Of a stretch of 64,000 nucleotides of DNA, positions 54,698-64,000 are shown piece by piece. Numbering within the stretch: the first letter of the stretch is position 1; each line of letters starts with the position of its first letter. The position numbers were made by a program, and so were the translations under genes. This DNA is from Flavobacterium sp. ASW18X (lineage in GTDB: Bacteria > Bacteroidota > Bacteroidia > Flavobacteriales > Flavobacteriaceae): positions 62,001 through 126,000 of the forward strand of contig NZ_SWKK01000011.1 in assembly GCF_005144745.1 (NCBI RefSeq), written 5' to 3'. Below the pieces are notes generated by a model that ran no database searches, was not told the origin of the DNA, and saw only the letters and a program-made list of their open reading frames with translations.

Positions 54698-57600
54698 CTA
54701 GAAAGAATTAATCTTCAACTGTATCGTATGTTTCCCTGGTGATAGGCGTATATAATCAAAAGCCGCTGGTACTTTTTCCCCATTATGGATAAAGTCTTTT
54801 CCGTCCAAATCATTCAAAGAGAACTCCGCAACCATATTACCCGGAATTTCTAGTTCATAGGTCTGTAATCTGGGGCCATTATAAGTGTAGGTTCCCTTTA
54901 TGGTTCCACGTACTGTCGGCACCTCAATACTGCTATTTTTTAAACTGCTCATTTGTGGCTTTATCGTAGCAATACCAAAACCTGGCGTTTTAGGTTTTAT
55001 GCCCCACAAGCCTCTGGGTATGACATTAGCAGGTGCTGCACCCCAAGCATGGTTCCAATCCAAATTCACTTTATACTCATAATCCCAGGCTTCTAAACTA
55101 ATTGTAGAGCCTACACGTATCATATTGTACCAACTTCTTTTAGCTTGGCTTGTCAATAAATCGAGGGCATAATCCGCTTCACCGGCATTGTACAAACCAT
55201 CCATTAAAAATTGTGCCCCATAAACACTACAGGCCATTCCTCTAGATTTTACATGGTTTATTACGGTTTCATAGTGCTCTTTTGGTACTAAGCCAAATGC
55301 TAAAGGCATCATATTAGCATGTAAAGAGGCGTGGTCGGTGCCAATACCATCCACATAAATACCACGTTCCTTATCGAACATTTGTTCATTCACTGCTTTT
55401 TTGGCTTTGGCGGCGCGTAATTCAAAATCTAAAACCTCATCCGTCTTTCCTAAAACCTTGGCAAACTCCGCCATGATTTTCATGTTTTCATAAAAGAAGG
55501 CATTGATTACCGTACTATAAGGCTGAAAAACAAAACCATCGCGTTCACCTTTTGTTTTGCTTCCTGCAAAATTCTTTGAAGGCCAATCTACAATGTCAGT
55601 CAATGGCTTTTTATACCCTTTTTCAAAGCCAAGCTTATACATAAAATCCTCGGTAACTTTTGTAGATGTTATTAACCCATCTTCATTGGATAACTCAAAA
55701 AGCGTTTTATGTTTTAATGGTTCGTAATAACGCTCAATTAATTCAGTATTGCCCGTATACATATAATCGGCATAAATTAATAGTGCCACATGCTGCTGCC
55801 ATTCTGTTGGCCATGTAGGATTTTTCATGAAATACTCTATGGTGCGCCTCGCTATGGCATACTCTCTATCGGTTGTGTAGTGGCTTAACTGATTAAGGTA
55901 GGCATCGGCCTCATACGGGATACGTTCCCTATCGCCATCTACATAAAGACCTGCAAAAGTGGTTGCCTTTATTGAGTATTTACAAAACTCCCAAATTTGG
56001 TTTAAAATTTCATCGTTACTGGTGAAGCTACTTGCTGTATCATCCCAATAACTGGTATATCTCAATTGCTCAAAATCTTCGGCTTTTAAAGGGATTTGGG
56101 CTCCTTCCACTTCCGCATATCTAAACGGCTGTAAAACAGGCCACCCTTCTTGTAGCGGAATAGCTTTACTAGGTCCTTTCATGCGGTTATCAGGCACAGG
56201 TTCGATGTTAATCTGATATTTTGTTTTTCCAGGGGTTACATCGACCTTAATTTCTTGATAGCGAATATTACTTTTTGCCGGTGGTGTTCTGTTAACATTT
56301 CCTTCGTCATCCAACATTTCTCCAATTCTGACCGTCAAGGTATGTGGTTCTTTAGCTTCGTAATTGAAGTCTATGGTGGCAAAAGCAGCTTTGCCAAAGT
56401 CTAAAAAGTAAAAATCTCCTCTTTTTTCAAATTTGATAGGATGTACCTTATCTATAAGGTATTTATTTTCTGTGGATATGATATAGCTATCGCTTATACC
56501 GGTGGTGAATTTTTGCGGCTCAGAATAATCAACCAAACGATTTTCTTCATCCCAAATACGTACTTTCCAATAGTATGTTTTGTTGGGTTCTAAAGAAGTT
56601 CCCGTATATTCAACATCTGTAGATTGGTTGGAAGCAACACGTTTACTATCCCATACATCCCCATTATTGGTTTCTATTTTCGATTGACTTGAAGAAACCA
56701 AAATCTGGTAACCAGATTGAAATTTTGAGGTCAAAGGCACCGTCCATCCAAATTCTGGTTTTAGGTCGAATATTTTTACATCAGTTTCTGGCTCTCTTAT
56801 CAATTCTACGGTAAGGTCTGAAGGGGCTGCCCTGTATTCATTACTGTTTTCTTTAATCAGTGCATCTAGTTTAGCACTTAACTTGTCTCGCACTTCCTGG
56901 TATTTCTTTTTACCAATTAAATTGTTGATTTCTAAAGGGTCTTTTTCTAAGTTGTAAAGTTCTTCTACTGTTTTATCATTGACATATCTAAAATATTTCC
57001 ACTCCTTAGTGCGCACACCTTCACTAGGAGGAATATTTTCAAAATCCCAAATATGCTCAATAAGTACCGTATCGCGGTTCATGGTATTGGTTTCTTTATT
57101 GACTATGGGCATTAAACTTTTACCCTGCCAGGTCTCGGGTATACTAACTCCTGCCAAATCGGCAATTGTAGCAGTTACATCTATATTCAAAACCATTTCG
57201 TCTACATCTCTTGGTTTAGAAACTCGCGGGTCGTAAACCAATAGAGGAACCCTTACGGAATTCTCATACATTAACCACTTACCAGCCAATTGACGTTCTC
57301 CAAGAAAATATCCATTGTCACCCATTAAAATGATGACAGTGTTCTTGTCTTGACCGGTTTCTACTAATTTCTTCCTAATTTTTTCAATCTCTAAATCTAT
57401 ACCAGAAATCATTCTATAATAGCCTTTTAGACTATGTTGGTATTTTTCTGGATTGTCATAACGCCACGTCCATCTTAATCTATTAAAGCCATCTCGCACT
57501 GCTTTTGGTTGTGCTTCAAAATATTTATCGGCTCCTAACTTGGGATTAGGAATGATTGTGTTCTGCAACATACCATCTGTGGCTTCTTGCCAAAAATATT

Positions 57601-58231
57601 GGTCTTCGGCCGGATCATGGGCGTGTGGAGCACTAAAACTAAGGGAGAGACAAAATGGTTTTTCATTGCCCGCATTCTTTTCAATGAAATCTAGCGCCTG
57701 TTGGCCCGTATACCGAGTTAAGTGAACGGTGTCCTTATTTATGGTTTTGTAATAATACCCTCTTTTGTCTTTAAAGCGGTTATTTCTATCATAAGATTCG
57801 TATTCATCAAATTGCTTATCTAAATCATTGTAACGCACCCCATATTTACCATAAAATCCAGTATAATAACCATTGTTTTTTAGTAACGTTGGATAGGAGT
57901 TCGCCATATATTCTTCTCGTACATTACCCGTTTGAAAATTGAAATTATGGGAACGTTCATACAAACCTGTCAATATACTGGCTCTACTAGCCGCACAAAT
58001 GGGCGTGGTTACCATGGCGGTTTTAAAATAGGTTCCCTCTTTTGCCAATTTATCCATTTGAGGAGTTTCAACGAAGGTGTTTCCTGCATAACCAATAGCA
58101 TCAAAACGTTGGTCATCGGTCAAAATAAAAATGATGTTGGGTTTTTCTTTACTTGGCAAGTTATTCTGTGCCACAAGAGCTTGACTAACGAAAAAAAGAG
58201 TAATGATTGAAATAATCTTAATTTGCTTCAA
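54698..58231 (-). CDS. Bifunctional sulfatase (S1_25-like) - GH78 alpha-L-rhamnosidase fusion
   Basis: The 1177-residue secreted protein starts at TTG 58231: the signal peptide ([21 protein letters not shown]) begins there, a stop codon lies two codons upstream and no ATG is available. Residues about 25-470 are a type I sulfatase with formylglycine Cys79 in ICAASRAS (the C-x-A-S-R variant), metal residues in LTDDQRFDA and [13 protein letters not shown]. Residues about 477-1177 are GH78: Fn3-like [23 protein letters not shown], catalytic-domain motif [15 protein letters not shown] (about 769) and a C-terminal beta-sandwich. Fusion couples desulfation and rhamnose removal. A bimodular sulfatase/rhamnosidase is known from the Formosa ulvan locus, which supports an ulvan substrate. 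Confidence 0.9.
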   Translation of the reverse strand: MKQIKIISIITLFFVSQALVAQNNLPSKEKPNIIFILTDDQRFDAIGYAGNTFVETPQMDKLAKEGTYFKTAMVTTPICAASRASILTGLYERSHNFNFQTGNVREEYMANSYPTLLKNNGYYTGFYGKYGVRYNDLDKQFDEYESYDRNNRFKDKRGYYYKTINKDTVHLTRYTGQQALDFIEKNAGNEKPFCLSLSFSAPHAHDPAEDQYFWQEATDGMLQNTIIPNPKLGADKYFEAQPKAVRDGFNRLRWTWRYDNPEKYQHSLKGYYRMISGIDLEIEKIRKKLVETGQDKNTVIILMGDNGYFLGERQLAGKWLMYENSVRVPLLVYDPRVSKPRDVDEMVLNIDVTATIADLAGVSIPETWQGKSLMPIVNKETNTMNRDTVLIEHIWDFENIPPSEGVRTKEWKYFRYVNDKTVEELYNLEKDPLEINNLIGKKKYQEVRDKLSAKLDALIKENSNEYRAAPSDLTVELIREPETDVKIFDLKPEFGWTVPLTSKFQSGYQILVSSSQSKIETNNGDVWDSKRVASNQSTDVEYTGTSLEPNKTYYWKVRIWDEENRLVDYSEPQKFTTGISDSYIISTENKYLIDKVHPIKFEKRGDFYFLDFGKAAFATIDFNYEAKEPHTLTVRIGEMLDDEGNVNRTPPAKSNIRYQEIKVDVTPGKTKYQINIEPVPDNRMKGPSKAIPLQEGWPVLQPFRYAEVEGAQIPLKAEDFEQLRYTSYWDDTASSFTSNDEILNQIWEFCKYSIKATTFAGLYVDGDRERIPYEADAYLNQLSHYTTDREYAIARRTIEYFMKNPTWPTEWQQHVALLIYADYMYTGNTELIERYYEPLKHKTLFELSNEDGLITSTKVTEDFMYKLGFEKGYKKPLTDIVDWPSKNFAGSKTKGERDGFVFQPYSTVINAFFYENMKIMAEFAKVLGKTDEVLDFELRAAKAKKAVNEQMFDKERGIYVDGIGTDHASLHANMMPLAFGLVPKEHYETVINHVKSRGMACSVYGAQFLMDGLYNAGEADYALDLLTSQAKRSWYNMIRVGSTISLEAWDYEYKVNLDWNHAWGAAPANVIPRGLWGIKPKTPGFGIATIKPQMSSLKNSSIEVPTVRGTIKGTYTYNGPRLQTYELEIPGNMVAEFSLNDLDGKDFIHNGEKVPAAFDYIRLSPGKHTIQLKINSF

Positions 58232-58298
58232 AATAGTTTAGAATTTGCAGTTAAGTTAGTAGTTTGAACTAAATACAATAAGCATTCAACAATAAAAT

Positions 58299-58344
58299 CA
58301 AACTTAATTTTAAGGTGTGGCAATCCCATCCTGTTCTATCCTGA
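58299..58344 (-). promoter_or_regulatory. Promoter of sulfatase-GH78 gene with tandem CAGGAT boxes
   Basis: On the minus strand TCAGGATAG (58344-58336) and ACAGGATGG (58334-58326) are direct repeats 10 bp apart, and the second is followed after 19 bp by TAAGTTTG (58306-58299), a perfect TAnnTTTG box. The -7 box is 68 bp upstream of the TTG start. Confidence 0.68.
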
Positions 58345-58398
58345 GGATAAGCTTTATTCTAAACCCTGTTAAGTAAATAAAAAATTACACGTAACAGC

Positions 58399-58434
58399 AC
58401 AGGATATTAATTTACGTTTGAGCTTGTAATATTG
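58399..58434 (+). promoter_or_regulatory. Promoter of S1_8-like sulfatase gene with ACAGGATAT box
   Basis: ACAGGATAT (58399-58407) is followed after 19 bp by TAATATTG (58427-58434), one base from TAnnTTTG. The -7 box ends 31 bp before the ATG. A second TAnnTTTG match (TACGTTTG, 58413-58420) lies between. Confidence 0.6.
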
Positions 58435-58465
58435 TGATGGTCCATTGATTACATAAGCTTAAATT

Positions 58466-60214
58466 ATGATTGACTCAGCAATAAACATTAAAATAAGAAC
58501 AGGTTTGTTCATTACCTTAATAATGACCATTATTGGTTGTAAAAATGAAACAGGTGAAAAAAACAGTAGTAAAATAAAAGAAGTTGAGTTACCTAAAAAA
58601 CCCAATATTCTATGTTTAGTTACTGAAGATATGGGCGCGTATTTACCCATGTTTGGCGATTCTACCATTGCTACACCAAACCTCAGCCGTTTGGCAAAAG
58701 AAGGAGTGATTTATCCTAACCTATTTTCCACTTCCGGCGTTTGTGCACCTAGTAGGGCCGCTATTGCCACTGGAATGTATCCTTCAGGCATAGGTGCCAA
58801 TCATATGCGAACTACTTCATACACCGAGGTCACCGGCTTACCAAAATACGGGGCGGTACCGCCACCAGAGGTAAAAATGATCAGTGAACTTTTACGTGGC
58901 AAAGGCTATTACTGCACCAACAACTATAAAACCGATTATCAGTTTAAAGAACCCATGACGGCCTGGGATGACAGTAGCCCCTATGCGCACTGGCGCAATC
59001 GTAAAAATGAACAACCTTTTTTTGCCGTAATGAATTTTACGGATACCCACGAATCAGGCCTTTTTGAACCTTATGGCCATAGGTACATAGAAGAGCGACA
59101 TCATCATTCCGGTGAGAGAGATTTCACATGGAAGCCCGGTAAGATGACCGAGGACGAAACCCCAAAACACCTGCCTAAGGATACCGATTTTGATATTCCC
59201 CCTTACCTTCCGGATACGGAAATAGTTAGAAGGGACATGTGGAAACTCTACAACAATATTGCCGAAATGGACCGACAAGTTGGGGCCGTGTTAAAACAAT
59301 TGGAAGATGATGGACTTTTGGATAATACAATCATTTTCTTTTACGGGGACCATGGCGGGCCCTTGCCAAGACAAAAAAGATTGATCTATGATTCTGGATT
59401 GAATACGCCTATGATTGTGCGTTTCCCCAACAAATGGAAAGCAGGAACCGTCGATGAACAATTGGTCAGTTTCGTTGATTTTGCGCCAACCTTGCTTTCC
59501 CTTACTGGAAGCAATCCACCAGAATATTTACAAGGTCAAGCCTTTCTGGGTGAATTTAAGACAGAAGAAGAACGGAAATACATTCACGCGGCCGCGGACC
59601 GCTTTGACGGGTATACCGATGCAATCCGTGCCGTGCGTGATAAGAGGTTCAAATACATCAGAAATTATCGTCCGGAGCAAGGCTACTACCTGCCCATAGA
59701 TTATCGCGAACAAATACCAACCATGCAAGAGCTATTGCGATTACGGGATACTGGCGAGCTGGATAGCATACAAATGCAATGGTTCCGAAAAACAAAGGAC
59801 CCTGAAGAATTATTTGATTGTGTAAATGACCCGCATGAGCTCCATAATTTGGCCAATGACCCAAAATATGCCACGAGGCTCAAAGAACTCCAGACCGAAA
59901 TGGACCGCTGGATAGCTGAAATTGGCGACCAACCCAACTTACCTGAAAAAGAGCTTCTCAATCAGTTATGGAATAGTGCTGAGGCCCAGCCGTTAACAGC
60001 CAATCCTGTCTTGATTAAAAAAGACAATCTGGTAAGTGTCAATTGTGCTACCGAGGGAGCTTCGATAGGATATAAACTGATAAACGATGGAAAGGTCTCT
60101 GAAAGTTGGTCCGTTTATTCTGGACCCTTTTCTGTAGAAAAGAACACTGAAATTGAGGTCCAGGCTCATCGAATCGGATTTAAACCCAGTGAAATTATTA
60201 GAAGAAAATTTTAG
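58466..60214 (+). CDS. Sulfatase, S1_8-like, with C-terminal chitobiase-type domain
   Basis: The 582-residue lipoprotein (lipobox IIGC, Cys25) has formylglycine Cys93 in VCAPSRAA, metal-binding residues in LVTEDMGAYLP and FFYGDHGGPLPRQ, and a long active-site insertion rich in His. The SGIGANHMRTTSYTEVTGLPKYGAVPPPEVKMI segment is typical of subfamily S1_8, which has ulvan-active members. The last 65 residues or so (GASIGYKLINDGKVSESWSVYSGPF) look like the CHB_HEX C-terminal beta domain. It is divergent from the sulfatase-GH78 fusion and ends 13 bp before the convergent symporter gene. The predicted role is removing sulfate from rhamnose- or xylose-containing oligomers. Confidence 0.86.
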   Translation: MIDSAINIKIRTGLFITLIMTIIGCKNETGEKNSSKIKEVELPKKPNILCLVTEDMGAYLPMFGDSTIATPNLSRLAKEGVIYPNLFSTSGVCAPSRAAIATGMYPSGIGANHMRTTSYTEVTGLPKYGAVPPPEVKMISELLRGKGYYCTNNYKTDYQFKEPMTAWDDSSPYAHWRNRKNEQPFFAVMNFTDTHESGLFEPYGHRYIEERHHHSGERDFTWKPGKMTEDETPKHLPKDTDFDIPPYLPDTEIVRRDMWKLYNNIAEMDRQVGAVLKQLEDDGLLDNTIIFFYGDHGGPLPRQKRLIYDSGLNTPMIVRFPNKWKAGTVDEQLVSFVDFAPTLLSLTGSNPPEYLQGQAFLGEFKTEEERKYIHAAADRFDGYTDAIRAVRDKRFKYIRNYRPEQGYYLPIDYREQIPTMQELLRLRDTGELDSIQMQWFRKTKDPEELFDCVNDPHELHNLANDPKYATRLKELQTEMDRWIAEIGDQPNLPEKELLNQLWNSAEAQPLTANPVLIKKDNLVSVNCATEGASIGYKLINDGKVSESWSVYSGPFSVEKNTEIEVQAHRIGFKPSEIIRRKF

Positions 60215-60227
60215 TCAACTTCTTGAT

Positions 60228-61853
60228 TTACAGTGTTAACTTACTAAAAGCTATCATTATGTAAACCACTATCAATATGGTTATTATGGTTATAACAATA
60301 TCTTTCCAATTATAACTTGCCCTAGTTATAGCTTTTTGTTCGCTAGTCACGCTGGTAAAGGTAAGACCTTCAATTTTCTTTTCTGAGGGTTTCGTATAGA
60401 GTAAACTTACCGCTACGCATATTAATACACAAATCATAAAAAAGTAAGCCCCGAACACCAACCAATTAATATCTGCTATAACATATATTACAGACTCCTT
60501 AGCAAAACTATCCTTTACAATTTCTAATGTTAATTTAGAAAACCCTATTGCGAATCCTGCAATTAATGTAGCAATAGCACCATTAGCATTAATTCTCTTG
60601 TAAAATATTCCGAGAAGGAAAACTGCTGCAATCGGAGGTGATATATAGGCCTGAACATTCTGTAAATACTCATACAGTCCACTAGAAAGTTTTGTAATAA
60701 TAGGTATCCACAATAATCCTAAACCTACAACAATAAAAGTGGCTATACGGCCTGTTTTTACCAGACTTTCTTCTGGTTTATTGGGTTTTAGTTTTTTATA
60801 AATATCTAACGTAAATAAAGTAGAGCAAGAATTAAATACCGAAGCCAAGGAACTCATTAAGGCTGCCAATAAACCAGCAGCCACTAAACCTCTTAATCCA
60901 GATGGTAGAATACTACTCATTAAAACCGGAAAAGCCTCATCTGGGCTGCTCCAATCTAATTTTCCTTGCATTTTTAATCCTAAAGCAACTACTCCAGGAA
61001 TTAAAAACAAGAATACTGGCATTAACTTTAATAATGCTCCGAAAATACTTCCTCTACGTGCTTCTTTGATATTTTTTGCAGTAAGTACCCGTTGAACAAT
61101 AACCTGATCAGTACACCAATACCAAATACCAACAATTGTGCTTGTAATAAATAAGGGTAACCAAGGGTAATCTGGATCCGTGTTTGGCCTCCACATATTA
61201 AAATATTCTGTACCGACAGTGGCTTTTAAGTTGGACCACCCTCCAATTTCAGATAACCCCAAATAGGTAAGAATACCTGCACCTATGACCAGAACAATTG
61301 CTTGAATTGTCTCTGTGTATACAACTGCCCGCATACCTCCTAAGACAGTGTAAAGACCAGTTAATACCACCGTAGCAACCGCCCCAATCCAAAATGGAAT
61401 ACCCATTAATGAAGAAACTACTACACCGCCAGCATAAATGGTAACTGACACTTTTGTGAGAATATAAGCGATGATAGATACCACAGACAAGACCCATCTT
61501 GACCGAGCATCGAAACGTTTCTCTAAAAATTCTGGCATTGTAAAAACGCCACTTCTAACATAGAATGGAATAAAAACCCATCCTAACATTAATACAATCC
61601 AAGCATGTAGTTCATAAATAAGTAATGGCATTTTGTCTCCAGCTCCATTTCCTGCAAGACCAACAACGTGTTCTGATCCAATATTTGAAGCAAATATGGA
61701 AGCACCTACAACAAACCATCCTAAGTTTCTACCTGCTAAAAAATAGTCTTGAGTATCTTTCTGTCTTTGTTTAATGACCCACCAGGCCACTGCTAATAGT
61801 AAAATAAAATAACAGCAAATTACTATCCAGTCTAAGGAGTCTAAGTTTTGCAT
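60228..61853 (-). CDS. Sodium:solute symporter (SSS family, SGLT-like sugar transporter)
   Basis: The 541-residue integral membrane protein starts at ATG 61853; a TTG 15 codons upstream is in frame but adds only a hydrophilic leader. About 13-14 hydrophobic helices are visible. DYFLAGRNLGWFVVGASIFASNIGSEHVVGLAG is the signature of the SGLT branch of the SSS family, and WYWCTDQVIVQRVLTAKN is also diagnostic. It should import a monosaccharide, uronate or small oligosaccharide across the inner membrane with sodium. It lies 61 bp downstream of a GH3 gene in the same direction, so it may take up the GH3 product. Confidence 0.9.
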   Translation of the reverse strand: MQNLDSLDWIVICCYFILLLAVAWWVIKQRQKDTQDYFLAGRNLGWFVVGASIFASNIGSEHVVGLAGNGAGDKMPLLIYELHAWIVLMLGWVFIPFYVRSGVFTMPEFLEKRFDARSRWVLSVVSIIAYILTKVSVTIYAGGVVVSSLMGIPFWIGAVATVVLTGLYTVLGGMRAVVYTETIQAIVLVIGAGILTYLGLSEIGGWSNLKATVGTEYFNMWRPNTDPDYPWLPLFITSTIVGIWYWCTDQVIVQRVLTAKNIKEARRGSIFGALLKLMPVFLFLIPGVVALGLKMQGKLDWSSPDEAFPVLMSSILPSGLRGLVAAGLLAALMSSLASVFNSCSTLFTLDIYKKLKPNKPEESLVKTGRIATFIVVGLGLLWIPIITKLSSGLYEYLQNVQAYISPPIAAVFLLGIFYKRINANGAIATLIAGFAIGFSKLTLEIVKDSFAKESVIYVIADINWLVFGAYFFMICVLICVAVSLLYTKPSEKKIEGLTFTSVTSEQKAITRASYNWKDIVITIITILIVVYIMIAFSKLTL

Positions 61854-61914
61854 TTCAGTTCTGTTTTTAATGGCTAGATTTAGTAAATGATAAGGCAAGT
61901 GTAAGATGATGCTA

Positions 61915-64000
61915 TTACTTAACTATTAATTTTACTGATTTTAAATCCTTGTTAAGTGAAGAGCTTCCTACATAAATTGTAAACGTACCGGGTTCAACCA
62001 CTTTGGTTAAATTTGCATCTAGTAGTGCTAATTCATTAAAACCTAAATTAAAACTAATAGTTTTTGTTTCTCCCGGAGCTAAAGCTACGCGTTCAAAACC
62101 CTTTAAAAGTTTAATGTACCTGCCGACGGATGCAAAATCGTCCCTTATATACATTTGTATAACTTCATCTCCTGCAACTTTTCCAGTATTAGTAATTGTT
62201 ACTGAAACTTTGGTACTGTCGGTATTTGAAATGGTTTTTTGAGCTAAGATGGGTTCACTGATATCGAAAGTGGTATAACTAAGACCAAATCCAAATGGAA
62301 AAAGAGGTGATTTATCATTGTCTTTATATAAACCTTTTCCTGAACCAACAAAGTCTGGTCTTTCAAGGTATGTAACAGGTAATTGACCAACAGAACGCGG
62401 AAAAGAAACTGTTAATTTACCTCCAGGATTTACATCACCAAACAAAGCATCAGCTATAGCATCACCCGAGTGCATACCTAAATACCAAGTTTCTAGAATG
62501 GATGGAATATTCTCCGCAATATAATTAATGGTCAATGGCCTACCATTTATTAAAACCACTATAATTGGTTTACCTGTTTTATGTATAGCTTCGACTAACT
62601 CATTTTGTACACCATACAAATCCAAATCAGAACGATCTACACCTTCGCCACCCGTTTTGCGTGACCCTCCAACCACTAAAACCACGGCATCAGATTTTTT
62701 AGCGGCTGTAATAGCTTCTGTAAAACCATCTTTAGAATTACTCAATAAGTCACAGCCTTTGGCATAATTAATTTTGATGTCATCCCCAACCTTCTTTTGA
62801 ATACCCTCCAATGCAGAGACATAATAGGGTGGTAGTCCAGAATAACCGCCCAATAGAGAATAAGTGCCTTTCTCAGGCCTTTCTTCGGTAGCATTCGGTC
62901 CTATAACTGCGAGTGAAGAAATCTTTGACTTATCTAAAGGCAATAGATTGTTTTCATTTTTTAATAAGATGATGGCCTTTTGTGCCATTTCATAGGCAAA
63001 ATCTTGATGTTCTTTTTTACCAACATCAACAGTTTTCGGGTCAATCTTTTTGGGTTCCGTATCAAACAACCCTAATTTATATTTTGCGGTGAGAATACGT
63101 GATGTTGCTTTATCGATATACTTTACCAATTCAGGGTTCTTTGTTAGCGTATCCAGTAATACATTTGAATGATACGATGAAAGGTCAATACTCTTGCCAA
63201 TGACCAAATCCATATCAACACCGGCTTTTAGTCCTAAGATAGCTGACTCGGCTCTTGATTCAGAAATAAAGTGCATCGTTTCTAAACGTGCAACATCATT
63301 ATTGTCTGAAACTATAAAACCGTCGAAACCTAATTCATCTCGTAAAATATCTTTAAGCAACCAGGTATTCATATGATTTGGTACTCCATTATAATCTTGA
63401 TGACCCGGCATCACGGAACCTACTTTAGCTTCCTTTATTGCTGCTTCGAAAGGTGGTAAATACACTTCGCGTAAACGTCGCTCTGACATATCACTAAAAC
63501 CACCGTTAATACCACGTCGGTTTTCAGGATAGCCAATAAAATGTTTGGCGGTAGCTATAACATGATTCTCATCAAATTGCTCATCACCAGTACCTTGCAA
63601 ACCCTCTATAAATGCAACGCCCATTCTAGACACCAGATAAGGGTCTTCGGCGTAAGATTCTTCTACTCTGCCATATCTAGGATCACCAGATATTACATCT
63701 AAATTAGGGGAATAACAGTGCGTAACACCTAAAGCACGCGCCTCTAATGCTGTTTGGGAAGCCATTTTTTTAATTAGCTTAGGTTCCCAAGTAGAACCAG
63801 CAGCAATAGCTTGGGGATAAACTGTTGTATTACCATAATAATCTAGAACTAGCCACATTCCATGTAATGCTTCTGCATACTTCATGTACGGAATACCTAA
63901 ACGCTCATTAGCTGGTGCGTCTTGGGTCATTTCTGCAATTTTTTCCTCAAGCGTCATTTTATTAAGCAGATTTGAAACTTTAAAATCTACTTCAGAGGCA
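61915..64000 (-). CDS. GH3 beta-glycosidase (5' end outside window)
   Basis: The coding frame continues through the right edge: upstream of the Met at 63957 it reads ASEVDFKVSNLLNK, the normal helix before MTLEEKIAEMTQD in GH3 enzymes, so 63957 is internal and the start and signal peptide are outside. At least 695 residues are present. The nucleophile Asp is in GFIVSDNNDVA, and both GH3 domains and the C-terminal Fn3-like domain (LAPGETKTISFNLG) are complete. There is no PA14 insertion, unlike the GH3 at 31006-33657. It could be a beta-xylosidase or beta-glucosidase. It is followed by the symporter gene. Confidence 0.9.
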   Translation of the reverse strand, partial: ASEVDFKVSNLLNKMTLEEKIAEMTQDAPANERLGIPYMKYAEALHGMWLVLDYYGNTTVYPQAIAAGSTWEPKLIKKMASQTALEARALGVTHCYSPNLDVISGDPRYGRVEESYAEDPYLVSRMGVAFIEGLQGTGDEQFDENHVIATAKHFIGYPENRRGINGGFSDMSERRLREVYLPPFEAAIKEAKVGSVMPGHQDYNGVPNHMNTWLLKDILRDELGFDGFIVSDNNDVARLETMHFISESRAESAILGLKAGVDMDLVIGKSIDLSSYHSNVLLDTLTKNPELVKYIDKATSRILTAKYKLGLFDTEPKKIDPKTVDVGKKEHQDFAYEMAQKAIILLKNENNLLPLDKSKISSLAVIGPNATEERPEKGTYSLLGGYSGLPPYYVSALEGIQKKVGDDIKINYAKGCDLLSNSKDGFTEAITAAKKSDAVVLVVGGSRKTGGEGVDRSDLDLYGVQNELVEAIHKTGKPIIVVLINGRPLTINYIAENIPSILETWYLGMHSGDAIADALFGDVNPGGKLTVSFPRSVGQLPVTYLERPDFVGSGKGLYKDNDKSPLFPFGFGLSYTTFDISEPILAQKTISNTDSTKVSVTITNTGKVAGDEVIQMYIRDDFASVGRYIKLLKGFERVALAPGETKTISFNLGFNELALLDANLTKVVEPGTFTIYVGSSSLNKDLKSVKLIVK

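Overview
The window is about 64 kb from a marine Bacteroidota bacterium, most likely Flavobacteriaceae (Zobellia/Maribacter/Formosa-like). Evidence for this is a SusC/SusD pair, a hybrid two-component system, many lipoproteins with short Bacteroidota lipoboxes, a SprB-type repeat typical of type IX-secreted proteins, TAnnTTTG promoter boxes, and the interspersed repeat GAGATTTCTCGACTACGCTC seen in flavobacterial intergenic DNA. No tRNA, rRNA, CRISPR array, prophage or insertion sequence was seen. The whole window is devoted to polysaccharide use.

Two polysaccharide utilization systems are interleaved. System A covers roughly 1-30900 and 51800-64000 and looks like degradation of a sulfated, rhamnose- and glucuronate-containing algal polysaccharide such as ulvan. 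It has four sulfatases (one fused to GH78), a GH78 rhamnosidase, two GH106-type proteins, a GH2 beta-glucuronidase-like enzyme, a GH59-like enzyme, three candidate lyases (jelly-roll with trefoils at 1-2514, BNR propeller at 14067-15497, heparinase II/III-like at 51824-54373), a GH3, DUF1961 and DUF1080 proteins, a Tat-exported Gfo/Idh/MocA oxidoreductase, a sugar isomerase, an enolase-superfamily protein, an AraC regulator and a sodium/solute symporter. System B (31006-51693) looks like a xylan/beta-glucan locus: GH3, GH10, a triple-repeat binding lipoprotein, a hybrid two-component regulator, SusC, SusD, a large FG-GAP surface lipoprotein and GH5.

Layout: a 5'-complete but 3'-truncated multimodular lyase-like protein (1-2514, minus); the GH78/enolase/isomerase operon (2778-8675, minus), divergent from an AraC regulator (8903-9793, plus); a ten-gene minus-strand operon (9877-27958); a divergent DUF1080/oxidoreductase operon (28140-30867, plus) ending in a textbook terminator; the xylan block; then the heparinase-like lyase, the sulfatase-GH78 fusion, a divergent S1_8-like sulfatase, a symporter and a GH3 cut by the right edge.

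The most interesting result is regulatory. Five promoters of system A share the arrangement ACAGGATAG, 18-19 bp, TAnnTTTG-like box. Three promoters of system B instead share a 21-bp-period direct repeat beginning TGCAACAT. This suggests two separate regulons within one physical cluster. The redox (3-keto) glycoside-cleavage module, the sulfatase-rhamnosidase fusion, the GH59 protein with a GH78-type N-terminus, and the CBM/nucleoside-hydrolase-like protein are the best candidates for undescribed enzymology.
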